This document shows positions 17,592 to 24,953 of a stretch of 64,000 nucleotides of DNA, in pieces. The stretch lies in assembly GCF_007860105.1 (NCBI RefSeq), contig NZ_SJPU01000002.1, positions 2,509,882 through 2,573,881 of the forward strand, given 5' to 3'. This DNA is from Allorhodopirellula heiligendammensis. Its GTDB lineage: Bacteria > Planctomycetota > Planctomycetia > Pirellulales > Pirellulaceae. Every line of letters starts with the position of its first letter. The stretch's first letter is position 1. The notes beneath the pieces are model-generated. The model saw nothing but the letters and a program-made list of their open reading frames with translations, made no database searches and was not told the origin of the DNA. A program made the position numbers and the translations under genes.

Positions 17592-18125
17592 ATGAGTGAT
17601 ATGGAAAAAACGTCTCCCGCGACCGCCTCCCCGCCGATCGATCCGCCCGCGCACGTAGTGCTCTACCAGCCGGAAATCCCACAGAACACGGGTAATATCG
17701 GCCGCACCTGTGTCGCGGTCGGAGCAAAACTGTGGATTGTGCAACCCGCCGCGTTCTCCTTTGACGAGAGACGGCTCCGCCGAGCTGGCCTGGACTATTG
17801 GCAGCATCTCGATATTGAAATGGTACCGAGCTGGGATGCCCTGACAGAGCGACTCGATCCCGCCCGCTTTTACTTTTTATCGCGATTTGCCAAGCGCATG
17901 CTCTGGGACGCGCCACTTCGCCGGGGCGATGTGTTTGTTTTTGGTCGCGAAACGAGCGGCTTGCCGGCACAGATTCTCGATCCTCACGATGAGCGGGCGG
18001 TACGTTTACCCACACAACCCGTCGTGCGCAGCCTGAACCTTGCCACGACCGCTGGAATCGTCCTCTACGAACATCTGCGCCAGTGCCAGCCGGGCCAGTG
18101 CCAGCCGGGCCAGTGCTCGACATGA
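17592..18125 (+). CDS. trmL: tRNA (cytidine(34)-2'-O)-methyltransferase
   Basis: This 177-residue SPOUT-class methyltransferase 2'-O-methylates the wobble base of certain leucine tRNAs. LYQPEIPQNTGNIGRTC (about residues 22-38) is the conserved N-terminal RNA-binding region, FVFGRETSGLP is the first knot motif, and RSLNLATTAGIVLYE is the SAM-binding knot at the C-terminus. The last ten residues before the end are two copies of QPGQC, encoded by an exact 15-bp tandem duplication (18081-18110), so the tail is probably a recent, dispensable addition. An ATG at 17601 is an alternative start. Confidence 0.93.
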   Translation: MSDMEKTSPATASPPIDPPAHVVLYQPEIPQNTGNIGRTCVAVGAKLWIVQPAAFSFDERRLRRAGLDYWQHLDIEMVPSWDALTERLDPARFYFLSRFAKRMLWDAPLRRGDVFVFGRETSGLPAQILDPHDERAVRLPTQPVVRSLNLATTAGIVLYEHLRQCQPGQCQPGQCST

Positions 18126-18603
18126 TCCAGGATCACAGCATGGATGCACCCACCCCATGCCGTCGAGGCGATCCTCATCTGGGCTCTGGGAACGCCTGAG
18201 CGATTCAGTTTCGAATTCGACGTGCTAGCGATGTATCGAGGTGGTGGCGTGGCATCGAAACGTGAGCGCATAAAAAAACCGACAGGCTGTCTCCATCGAG
18301 ACGACCTGCCGGTCCAATTCGGTCTCAGCCGCGCGGCGGCAAATGGAGCCGCTGGGAGAAACGCGTGAGTCTCGGCGTGCTACTGCACGTGCCTTGGATT
18401 GACTCAGACGAACCCTGAAAATGATCCCTCTGCCGATGTGATGGGCTGAGTCCTGACAAGCCTCACAAGGCTTGCTAAGTGCATTTTAGGCATGAAGCCG
18501 TTTGCTGCAAGATTGATCGGGTGTTTCTGAGGGCGGGATGAGCGGATTTAGCCATTAATTCACTCAATGAAGTGGGAAAGTTCTTTTTGTCCGCCTCCAG
18601 ACA
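18126..18603. other. 478-bp intergenic region between convergent genes
   Basis: No convincing coding frame is present; a 74-codon frame at 18144-18368 has no family resemblance. The stretch holds the hairpin annotated at 18271-18313 and a weak AAGCC/GGCTT hairpin at 18458-18473. Nothing else is seen. Confidence 0.6.
18271..18313 (-). terminator. hairpin with T-run, putative terminator for the oxidoreductase gene
   Basis: ACCG-CAGG-GTCTC at 18278-18293 pairs with GAGAC-CCTG-CGGT at 18298-18313 around a CATC loop, with small internal mismatches. On the - strand it is followed by a seven-base T-run (18272-18278). It lies about 290 bases past the stop of the - strand gene at 18604, rather far for a dedicated terminator, but it could also stop read-through between the convergent genes. 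Confidence 0.5.
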
Positions 18604-19725
18604 TCAAACCAGGACACGTTGCCCATTGGCACTGCTCTGTTCCGCAGCCCGTAGAATAGCCGAGGCTTGGAAAGCTTCCTCGAGCCCGCTGAGATTCCGC
18701 ACCAGACTCGTTACAGCGCGGTGAAATTGAGCCAACATTTTCTCACCCACAGGCGACTCGCTCTCCAGCGACTCCTGATGACGCCCGATGTCGTCGAACC
18801 ACACCAGCGTGCCGGGTAGGTCGACGAAGGCGACGCCATTTTCACAGCACACCTGCATCGCCGCAGGCGGACGAAAGCCAATCGCTTCCTGCCACTTCGC
18901 GGGAATGTAGTTCCCGAAACTCACTTGGGCCGTCACCGCGTCGGAATTGGCCAGCACATGGGGAGTCTGAGAAGCGCTCAACACGTCATGGGCCGACCCA
19001 AAACGAAGGCTCAAGGCGCGGTAGTCCCACGGACTCGATGCGTAGCAATTCGCCGACATCACGCTCTCGGCACGACTGCCGACGACATAGCTGCACCAGT
19101 CAATCAGCTCGATGAGTTGATTTCTCATCGTTGCCCGAGCCTCGATGTGGCCACGCGCAGCGCCTGTGGAATGCTCACCGTCGTGATGTTCGTGATGGCG
19201 ACTGCGAACCGGATCGGTGGGGTCTCCACGCCGAGACAAACGGGTCTGCTGCTCTAGCAGACTGAGTCGTTTGTGGCAAAACAGCAATCGTGGCGGACCG
19301 AGATGTGTCGCAATAAGCTCCTTTAAACGGAGCGTCGCAGGAGCAAATCGGCGTGGGAAACTGGCCATGAACGCGACCCCCGAGTCCTCGACTGACCGGC
19401 GAAACCCAGCGTCTGTGACAGGGTCAAAATCTAAACAACCCGCCCAGTAAATGGCTTTGCCATGACTGCAGGCGGCCAGTGCCGGCAGATGTTTGAGCCA
19501 GGACTGCTCGAGTACCAACACGGCATCAATGTCATCGCGACCGACCATCGCCTGGTAACCATCGACCGGGTCAGCCTGAAACTCAGCAACTGCGTTTTCA
19601 GCAAGTTTCGATACCGAACAATAAATGGCGCGAACGTCGAAACGCTCGTGGAGCATCCGCAGGGCAGGGCGATGAAGAGATTGCCAGTGGTCTCCAAGAC
19701 CGATCAGGCCGACGCGAAGCTTCAC
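18604..19725 (-). CDS. Gfo/Idh/MocA family oxidoreductase (cytosolic)
   Basis: This 373-residue NAD(P)-dependent sugar oxidoreductase-like protein starts at a GTG. VGLIGLGDHWQSLHRPAL is the Rossmann nucleotide-binding start, and DIDAVLVLEQSWLKHLPAL matches the second strand region. The usual E-K-P motif of the family reads IYWAGCLDF here, so the catalytic lysine appears to be missing. The middle also carries an odd His/Arg-rich insertion (RSRHHEHHDGEHS at about residues 175-187). There is no signal peptide. It may be a non-canonical or degenerate member. The gene stands alone between the hairpin region and the 162-bp repeats. Confidence 0.75.
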   Translation of the reverse strand: MKLRVGLIGLGDHWQSLHRPALRMLHERFDVRAIYCSVSKLAENAVAEFQADPVDGYQAMVGRDDIDAVLVLEQSWLKHLPALAACSHGKAIYWAGCLDFDPVTDAGFRRSVEDSGVAFMASFPRRFAPATLRLKELIATHLGPPRLLFCHKRLSLLEQQTRLSRRGDPTDPVRSRHHEHHDGEHSTGAARGHIEARATMRNQLIELIDWCSYVVGSRAESVMSANCYASSPWDYRALSLRFGSAHDVLSASQTPHVLANSDAVTAQVSFGNYIPAKWQEAIGFRPPAAMQVCCENGVAFVDLPGTLVWFDDIGRHQESLESESPVGEKMLAQFHRAVTSLVRNLSGLEEAFQASAILRAAEQSSANGQRVLV

Positions 19726-19761
19726 GAAAGACGAATCCTAGGAGTGAGGTGGTAGTCGGAC

Positions 19762-20408
19762 GGAACTTAAAATTGGTTCTCCCGATCGATGCCCCAATGA
19801 AAAAGCGGGGCAAAGTGCCAACCGAAGTATACCCGCTGTGAGTAGCCGAGTCTCTCCGAGACTCGAGTGTGGGACTCCAACACGAGTCTCGGAGAGACTC
19901 GCCTACTTATCATCGCAAGCGCCGGAACTTGAAATTGGTTCTCCCCATCAATGCCCCAATGAAAAAGCGGGGCAAAGTGTCAACCGAAGTATACCCGCTG
20001 TGAGTAGCCGAGTCTCTCCGAGACTCGAGTGTGGGACTCGAACACGAGTCTCGGAGAGACTCGCCTACTTAGCATCGCAAGCGCCGGAACTTGAAATTGG
20101 TTCTCCCCATCGATGCCCCAATGAAAAAGCGAGGCGAAGTGCCGACCGAAGTATACCCGCTGTGAGTAGCCGAGTCTCTCCGAGACTCGAGTGTGGGACT
20201 CCAACACGAGTCTCGGAGAGACTCGCCTACTTAGCATCGCAAGCGCCGGAACTTGAAATTGGTTCTCCCCATCGATGCCCAATGAAAAAGCGAGGCGAAG
20301 TGCCGACCGAAGTATACCCGCTGCGAGTAGCCGAGTCTCTCCGAGACTCGAGTGTGGGACTCGAACACGAGACTCGGAGAGACTCGCCTACTTAGCATCG
20401 CTGACGCC
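19762..20408. repeat. four tandem copies of a 162-bp repeat with nested palindromes
   Basis: Copies begin at 19762, 19924, 20086 and 20248 (period 162; the last is one base shorter). Each contains a long imperfect inverted repeat (19841-19908 in copy 1, 20003-20070, 20165-20232, 20326-20393). Its arms are themselves palindromes, CGAGTCTC-TCC-GAGACTCG and CGAGTCTC-GGA-GAGACTCG, so each copy can fold as two small hairpins or one long one. The 162-bp period is a multiple of three, so long open frames run through the array on both strands; these are read as artefacts. It resembles dispersed palindromic elements of planctomycete genomes. Confidence 0.93.
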
Positions 20409-20448
20409 GGAAAGCGAAGGTGGGCAGTCGCCGACTTGGGCAAACAAA

Positions 20449-20480
20449 AAACCTCGGCTGCTTGGAGGCAACCGAGGTTT
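20449..20480 (-). terminator. hairpin with T-rich flanks, terminator of the small conserved gene
   Basis: AAACCTCGG (20449-20457) and CCGAGGTTT (20472-20480) form a nine-pair stem with a 14-base loop. On the - strand it follows the stop at 20516 by 35 bases and is followed by T-residues (AAAAAA on the + strand at 20446-20451), a typical Rho-independent terminator layout. Confidence 0.7.
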
Positions 20481-20515
20481 CTGGGTCAATTTGGATTTGT
20501 GAGCAAGGAGCAACA

Positions 20516-20740
20516 CTATTCGCGGGGGCGAATTGCGCCAGTCAAGCCGCTATAGTCCACGCGGTCGGTGGTATGCCAAAGCGGTTGACCAAGTTCGACT
20601 CGGCGGCGGAGCACCTCGATTTTCTCAGGACTGCCCGCGGGGGCGTCCGTAGCGATGAAGTGTTCATCCTCTTGCGGGCTGAAGTCTTCATCGTGACCAT
20701 AACGAAGGATTGCTTCGAAGACGTTCTTACAATGAGTCAT
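20516..20740 (-). CDS. small conserved planctomycete protein, 74 residues
   Basis: This is a short soluble protein starting at an ATG, with the run GSPEKIEVLRRRVELGQPL followed by WHTTDRVDYSGL. I recall this combination from small hypothetical proteins of Rhodopirellula relatives. The N-terminal part YGHDEDFSPQEDEHF is acidic. A clear terminator lies 35 bases downstream, which supports an independent transcript. The RRRVELGQPLWH wording suggests a helix with an adjoining loop, but I know no function. It is flanked by the repeat array and by a 483-bp region without genes. Confidence 0.72.
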   Translation of the reverse strand: MTHCKNVFEAILRYGHDEDFSPQEDEHFIATDAPAGSPEKIEVLRRRVELGQPLWHTTDRVDYSGLTGAIRPRE

Positions 20741-21223
20741 GCGTTTTCTGAGTTCCCAGAGACACCGCGCCCCGTCCGGGGGATTCGCGGCTACAAAAAT
20801 TTAACTTGACCGTTCGCCAGTGAATTCGTTTCGATGGCGGACATCACACGAGAGGATTATTGGCGAGATCGACCGGTAGTCAAGAAAATTTTCCGGCACG
20901 AACACGCGTAAAGTCACTCACGCATGACGCTGACCGGGACTGGTCCGTTGGCAACGAACAGGCAATTCGTGACGCGAACGGGCGGGCCAAAATGCCAAGC
21001 AAAATGGAGCGGTTTGATCAAGGGGGCAGTATCTTACTTTGCCTCCAATGTGAAGGGGCCCTAGTTGTGGTTGACAGAAAAGCGATGATTGCTACACGAA
21101 TCGGCCGAACCGCCTCCACGACCCGATTTTCGCGCTATCTCAAACAACCTGCGTGATCGTGCGCGAACACAAAATATTTTTATTTTTTTTACCGAGTCTT
21201 CTCCTTTCGGGACATTTCTGACG
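20741..21223. other. 483-bp intergenic region, divergent promoters expected
   Basis: It separates the small - strand gene from the + strand yjbQ, so it should carry promoters for both. An AT-rich tract (AAAATATTTTTATTTTTTTT, 21171-21190) lies 34 bases before the yjbQ start. A 98-codon + frame (20860-21156) shows no family resemblance and is not called. Nothing else is recognisable. Confidence 0.5.
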
Positions 21224-21667
21224 ATGATTTGGACGCAACATGAGCTCCGACTGCCGCCTCACCGCCGCGGATTCCATCTGATCACGCCCGCCATCGAAGC
21301 CGCCACGCCCGAACTTGGCCAGGTTCAAATCGGGCTGCTGCACTGTTTCATTCAGCACACCAGCGCCTCACTGACGATCAATGAGAATGCTGACTCGGAC
21401 GTACGGGTGGATTTTGAAACCGCGATGAATCACGTCGTCCCCGAGAATCTTGCCTATTTTCACACGCTCGAAGGACCTGACGACATGCCCGCCCATGTAA
21501 AGGCGTCGATGATGGGCGCTTCTGTGACAATTCCTATCCGGGCCGGGCGATTGCACCTCGGGACCTGGCAGGGAATCTACCTCTGTGAACATCGTGATCA
21601 CGCGTCTTCCAGACAGCTCGTGCTAACCCTGCAAGGACTTGCCAGGGACGAAGCCGTCGATCGATAA
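21224..21667 (+). CDS. yjbQ: YjbQ family (UPF0047) protein, secondary thiamine-phosphate synthase-like
   Basis: The 147-residue product matches the YjbQ family. The conserved core GLLHCFIQHTSASLTINEN (about residues 39-57) holds the metal-binding histidine, NHVVPENLAYFHTLEGPDD follows, and the C-terminus GTWQGIYLCEHRDH carries further ligands. YjbQ of E. coli was reported to have weak thiamine-phosphate synthase activity; its main role is unsettled. The frame is open further upstream to 21089, but family length and the sequence MIWTQHELRL support this ATG. It lies nine bases from the convergent pterin dehydratase gene. Confidence 0.9.
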   Translation: MIWTQHELRLPPHRRGFHLITPAIEAATPELGQVQIGLLHCFIQHTSASLTINENADSDVRVDFETAMNHVVPENLAYFHTLEGPDDMPAHVKASMMGASVTIPIRAGRLHLGTWQGIYLCEHRDHASSRQLVLTLQGLARDEAVDR

Positions 21668-21676
21668 TGACGCCCA

Positions 21677-22066
21677 CTACGCCGCCAGCAGCTCGTCGAT
21701 TTTCGCAGCAACGATAAAATCGTTCTCGCTCAGCCCGCCGATCGCATGAGTCGTCAAGACGACCTTCAGATGTCGATAGCCGGTCACGTGCAAATCGGGA
21801 TGATGCTGCTGATCTTCCGCCAGGACAGCGATGCGATTGACGATGTCGATGACTTGGACGAACGATCCACCCTGGATCTGGCGAGAAATACTGCCGCTTG
21901 ATTCGTCAAGTTGCCAGCTGGAGAGCGCCACGAGGTACTCGCGGGCCGTTTCCATCGGAAGAGGGTCGACGCCGCCCTCACACGCGGCACAGCGTGCGCG
22001 TATCAACGACGCTCGCAGTTTTTCTGGGGTTTGGTCTGAGTGAGCGGAATCAGCTGATGAGGTCAA
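21677..22066 (-). CDS. phhB: pterin-4a-carbinolamine dehydratase
   Basis: This 129-residue protein belongs to the PCD/DCoH family, which dehydrates 4a-hydroxytetrahydrobiopterin. The core reads WQLDESSGSISRQIQGGSFVQ..., then LAEDQQHHPDLHVTGYRHLKVVLTTH. HHPDLH is the catalytic histidine motif, and the last strand with LTTH is also conserved. The first ~20 residues with CAACEGG and MPTEE-like DPLPMETAREYL are normal for bacterial members. The start is a TTG (22066), so it is uncertain. No aromatic amino acid hydroxylase is nearby; in such bacteria a role in molybdopterin or other pterin recycling has been proposed. Confidence 0.88.
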   Translation of the reverse strand: MTSSADSAHSDQTPEKLRASLIRARCAACEGGVDPLPMETAREYLVALSSWQLDESSGSISRQIQGGSFVQVIDIVNRIAVLAEDQQHHPDLHVTGYRHLKVVLTTHAIGGLSENDFIVAAKIDELLAA

Positions 22067-22229
22067 GGAATCGTTCTCGAGATCGAGGGCAGTAACAGAT
22101 GAAAGGATGATTGTAGCGAAATAGCTCCGTTGATCTGAGCGGATACATGCCGGCTACTCGTGACCGGCCGCCCCCTCGGTCGAAAATGACGCATCGTGCA
22201 GACTCACGCGCATTGCTAGACTGGTGGGT

Positions 22230-22925
22230 ATGACTTCCTCCCGATCCCATTTGGACCCCGCATCGACCAGTACGCTGCCTGACGCGGACGAGGCCGCCTT
22301 GATCGATGCCATCCAGGCCGGCGACGAATCGGCGTGGCGGAGTTTGATCGACCAGTACGAAGGTCGATTGCTCGCCTTCGTCTTTCGCCGCTTGCACGAT
22401 CGCAATGTGAGCGAAGATATCGTTCAGGAAACCTTGATCGGCTTTCTCGTTTCGCTGCCCAACTACGACCGCCGCCGTCGATTGGAAAACTACTTGTTTT
22501 CGATCTGCGGCTACAAGCTCACCGACCATCTGCGAAAAATGGGACGGCGACCGACCCTACCGCTCTACGGTCGCGGCGGTACCGACGACGGCACGTTGGG
22601 CGAGTTGCCCATTGCCGGTCGCGGACGGGTAGCCAGTTCGATTGCGCGTAGTGCCGAGCGAATGGAACTCGAGCAACATGTCGTGGCTGCCGCGATCGCT
22701 GACCAGATCGCTCACTGGCGGGAGAGCGGTAACTACGCCAAACTGCAAGCGATCGAAATGTTGTTTGTCGCTGGACGCAGTAATCTCGACGTCGCAAAAC
22801 GGTTGGACCTGACGCAGCAACAGGTGGCGAACCTCAAAAGCGATTTTCTTACTCGTATCAAAGCGATCATCGCCCGCCAAGATCTCGATGCGGGCGTCTT
22901 TCCAGAACTGAATGAGTCATGTTGA
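22230..22925 (+). CDS. RNA polymerase sigma-70 family factor (ECF-like)
   Basis: The 231-residue product has a region-2-like part: LIDAIQAGDESAWRSLIDQY, then DIVQETLIGFLVSLPNYDRRRRLENYLFSIC, with the -10-binding helix. A helix-turn-helix region 4 sits near the C-terminus (EMLFVAGRSNLDVAKRLDLTQQQVANLKSDFL). An unusually long linker of about 75 residues separates the two. The ATG at 22230 is preferred over the GTG two codons upstream. The last seven bases overlap the yaaA start. No anti-sigma gene adjoins it. ECF-like factors of this length are numerous in planctomycetes. Confidence 0.82.
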   Translation: MTSSRSHLDPASTSTLPDADEAALIDAIQAGDESAWRSLIDQYEGRLLAFVFRRLHDRNVSEDIVQETLIGFLVSLPNYDRRRRLENYLFSICGYKLTDHLRKMGRRPTLPLYGRGGTDDGTLGELPIAGRGRVASSIARSAERMELEQHVVAAAIADQIAHWRESGNYAKLQAIEMLFVAGRSNLDVAKRLDLTQQQVANLKSDFLTRIKAIIARQDLDAGVFPELNESC

Positions 22926-23692
22926 TTGTCCTCTCGCCCGCAAAAACGCTTGATTTTGATTCCGAGCCGCCCGTTTCCCATGCGACCAATCCGGAACTCA
23001 TTGCCGACAGCCAAGAGTTGATCGGATTGCTGAAGCAGCAGACGCCGGGAGACCTGCGAAATTTGATGGGCATCAGCGAGTCGCTGGCTGAACTCAATCA
23101 CGCGAGATTCCAGGACTGGTGCGTGCCCCACCCGCAACCAGGCGCCAAACAGGCGATCTTTGCCTTCCAAGGTGACGTGTACCAAGGGTTGCAGGCTGAT
23201 ACCTTCACGGACAAACAACTCGAACGGGCTCAGGTTCAACTGCGAATGCTGTCAGGGCTCTACGGTGTGCTGCGACCATTTGATCGGATCCTGCCGTATC
23301 GGTTGGAGATGGGGACCGCGCTACCAAATTCGCGCGGCAAAGATTTGTATGCATTCTGGGGTGACCGCATCACCACGCGGATCGCTGAATCGATGCGGGC
23401 TGACAATTCCCGCTTCCTACTGAATTTGGCTTCGAACGAGTATTTTCGTTCGATCAAAGCGTCCGCTCTTCCCGCTCCCGTGGTGGCACCAGCGTTCAAG
23501 GAGTTCAAGAACGGCAGCTACAAAATCATCAGCTTTTTTGCCAAAAAGGCACGCGGCACGATGGCGGCGTGGGTGATCCGCCAGCGGGCGAGGACGCTCG
23601 CCAAGCTGACGCAATTTGCTGAGGATGGTTATCGTTATGATGCGGAATCTTCCACCGACCGCGTTCCGGTATTTTTACGCGGCCCCCGTTGA
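22919..23692 (+). CDS. yaaA: YaaA family peroxide-stress protein
   Basis: The 257-residue product is a typical full-length YaaA (UPF0246). MLIVLSPAKTLDF is the family-specific N-terminus, FQGDVYQGL and LRMLSGLYGVLRPFD form the conserved core, and YKIISFFAKKARGTMAAW lies near the C-terminus. In E. coli YaaA lowers free intracellular iron during hydrogen peroxide stress and so limits DNA damage; the fold binds DNA. The gene overlaps the sigma-factor gene by seven bases, which implies co-expression and a possible stress-response link. A hairpin with T-run follows the stop. Confidence 0.95.
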   Translation: MLIVLSPAKTLDFDSEPPVSHATNPELIADSQELIGLLKQQTPGDLRNLMGISESLAELNHARFQDWCVPHPQPGAKQAIFAFQGDVYQGLQADTFTDKQLERAQVQLRMLSGLYGVLRPFDRILPYRLEMGTALPNSRGKDLYAFWGDRITTRIAESMRADNSRFLLNLASNEYFRSIKASALPAPVVAPAFKEFKNGSYKIISFFAKKARGTMAAWVIRQRARTLAKLTQFAEDGYRYDAESSTDRVPVFLRGPR

Positions 23693-23719
23693 TCTTTGGC
23701 GTTGATCAACGATAGTCGT

Positions 23720-23745
23720 AAGGGAATAAGGGGCAATTCCCTTTT
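23720..23745 (+). terminator. putative Rho-independent terminator after yaaA
   Basis: AAGGGAAT (23720-23727) pairs with ATTCCCTT (23736-23743) around an eight-base loop, followed by TT. It lies 27 bases after the yaaA stop and before the DAHP synthase gene. The stem is short and AT-rich at its ends, so confidence is moderate. Confidence 0.55.
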
Positions 23746-23795
23746 CCCAGAAGCTCTGTTTCCCCACTGCCCCAGCTATTCGTGTAGACGACTTG

Positions 23796-24857
23796 ATGAC
23801 CGAAAAGACCCAGACTCCGGCAACCGACGATCTTCGGATTGGAGCGATGAAGCCACTGATGCCGCCGCGGGAACTGATGAGCGAAATCCCGAGCTCGCCG
23901 AAAGTCGCCGAAACCGTGACTGCGGCGCGTGATGGAATCCGGCGTATCCTCTGCCAAGAAGACGACCGCTTGGTTGTCGTCGTGGGGCCGTGTTCGATCC
24001 ACGATCCTGAAGCAGCGATCGAGTACGCGAACCTGCTGGCCGCAGCGCAAGAAGAACATGCTAGCGAGTTGCTGATCGTGATGCGGGTCTATTTTGAAAA
24101 ACCGCGGACGACCGTCGGGTGGAAAGGTCTGATCAATGACCCTGGACTCGATGACAGCTTCGAAATTAATCGTGGTTTACGTACTGCCCGCGGCCTACTG
24201 CGAGACATCAATGCCCTCGGCTTGCCCACCGGCACGGAGTTCTTGGACCTGATCAGCCCGCAATACATCGCTGACTTGGTCGGCTGGGGAGCTATCGGGG
24301 CGCGGACCACCGAGAGTCAAGGTCACCGTGAGCTGGCGTCCGGGTTATCGTGCCCGGTAGGGTTCAAGAATGGTACGAGCGGCAATGTGCAGATCGCTGT
24401 CGATGCGATCTGTTCCGCCCAACGCCCCCACCATTTCCTCTCTGTGACGAAAGAGGGCACCTCGGCCATTTTCGCAACGACCGGCAACAGCGATTGTCAC
24501 GTCATCATGCGCGGCGGCACGCACACTAACTATGACGCCGCGAGTATCGATGCAGCATCAGATCTGCTTACCAAAGCCAATCTACCGGCCCGCATCATGA
24601 TCGACACCAGTCACGCCAACAGTCGCAAGAAGCACACGCGGCAGCGCTACGTCTGTCGCGATATCTGCAGCCAGGTCAGTGACGGTGATTTGCGGATCAT
24701 GGGCGTCATGATCGAGAGCAACCTCGTCGAAGGCAATCAGAGTCTCGGCAAGGGCGAACTCGTTCGCGGTCAGAGCATCACCGATGCGTGCATCAATTGG
24801 GAAGAAACGAAGCTGATCCTGAAAGATCTCAGCGACGCGGTGATCGCGCGGCGCTGA
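23796..24857 (+). CDS. aroG: 3-deoxy-7-phosphoheptulonate (DAHP) synthase, class I
   Basis: This 353-residue enzyme condenses phosphoenolpyruvate and erythrose 4-phosphate in the first step of the shikimate pathway. Motifs are VVVGPCSIHDPEAA (metal-binding Cys), MRVYFEKPRTTVGWKGLINDP, GARTTESQGHRELASGLS and VKNGTSG-like VGFKNGTSGN, and the later MIDTSHANSRK and IMGVMIESNL. These are the AroF/G/H type; which aromatic amino acid inhibits it cannot be read, so aroG is a generic name. The ATG at 23796 is preferred over the TTG just before it. A 17-bp duplication straddles its stop codon. Confidence 0.96.
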   Translation: MTEKTQTPATDDLRIGAMKPLMPPRELMSEIPSSPKVAETVTAARDGIRRILCQEDDRLVVVVGPCSIHDPEAAIEYANLLAAAQEEHASELLIVMRVYFEKPRTTVGWKGLINDPGLDDSFEINRGLRTARGLLRDINALGLPTGTEFLDLISPQYIADLVGWGAIGARTTESQGHRELASGLSCPVGFKNGTSGNVQIAVDAICSAQRPHHFLSVTKEGTSAIFATTGNSDCHVIMRGGTHTNYDAASIDAASDLLTKANLPARIMIDTSHANSRKKHTRQRYVCRDICSQVSDGDLRIMGVMIESNLVEGNQSLGKGELVRGQSITDACINWEETKLILKDLSDAVIARR

Positions 24858-24884
24858 GGGAACATAGGCGCTGAGGGAACATAG
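24851..24884 (+). repeat. exact 17-bp tandem duplication across the aroG stop codon
   Basis: GCGCTGAGGGAACATAG occurs at 24851-24867 and again at 24868-24884 with no mismatch. The first copy includes the TGA of the DAHP synthase gene, so the duplication left the protein unchanged. It looks like a recent slippage event. Confidence 0.9.
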
Positions 24885-24953
24885 CAGAGGCCCCTTGTCC
24901 CGAGCGGGCAAACCGCTCGTGGATGAAACCGTAGTCCCTGCAAACAAATTCAA

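Noticed and set aside
18144-18368. 74-codon + strand frame after trmL
   Set aside because: No ribosome-binding site or family motif; it overlaps the hairpin region.
19838-20395. 185-codon + strand frame across the 162-bp repeats
   Set aside because: The period is a multiple of three, so any frame without stops in one copy stays open in all. The opposite strand is open too, and there is no start with a ribosome-binding site.
20860-21156. 98-codon + strand frame in the intergenic region before yjbQ
   Set aside because: Composition and residue order do not look like a conserved protein, and no start signal is seen; treated as chance.
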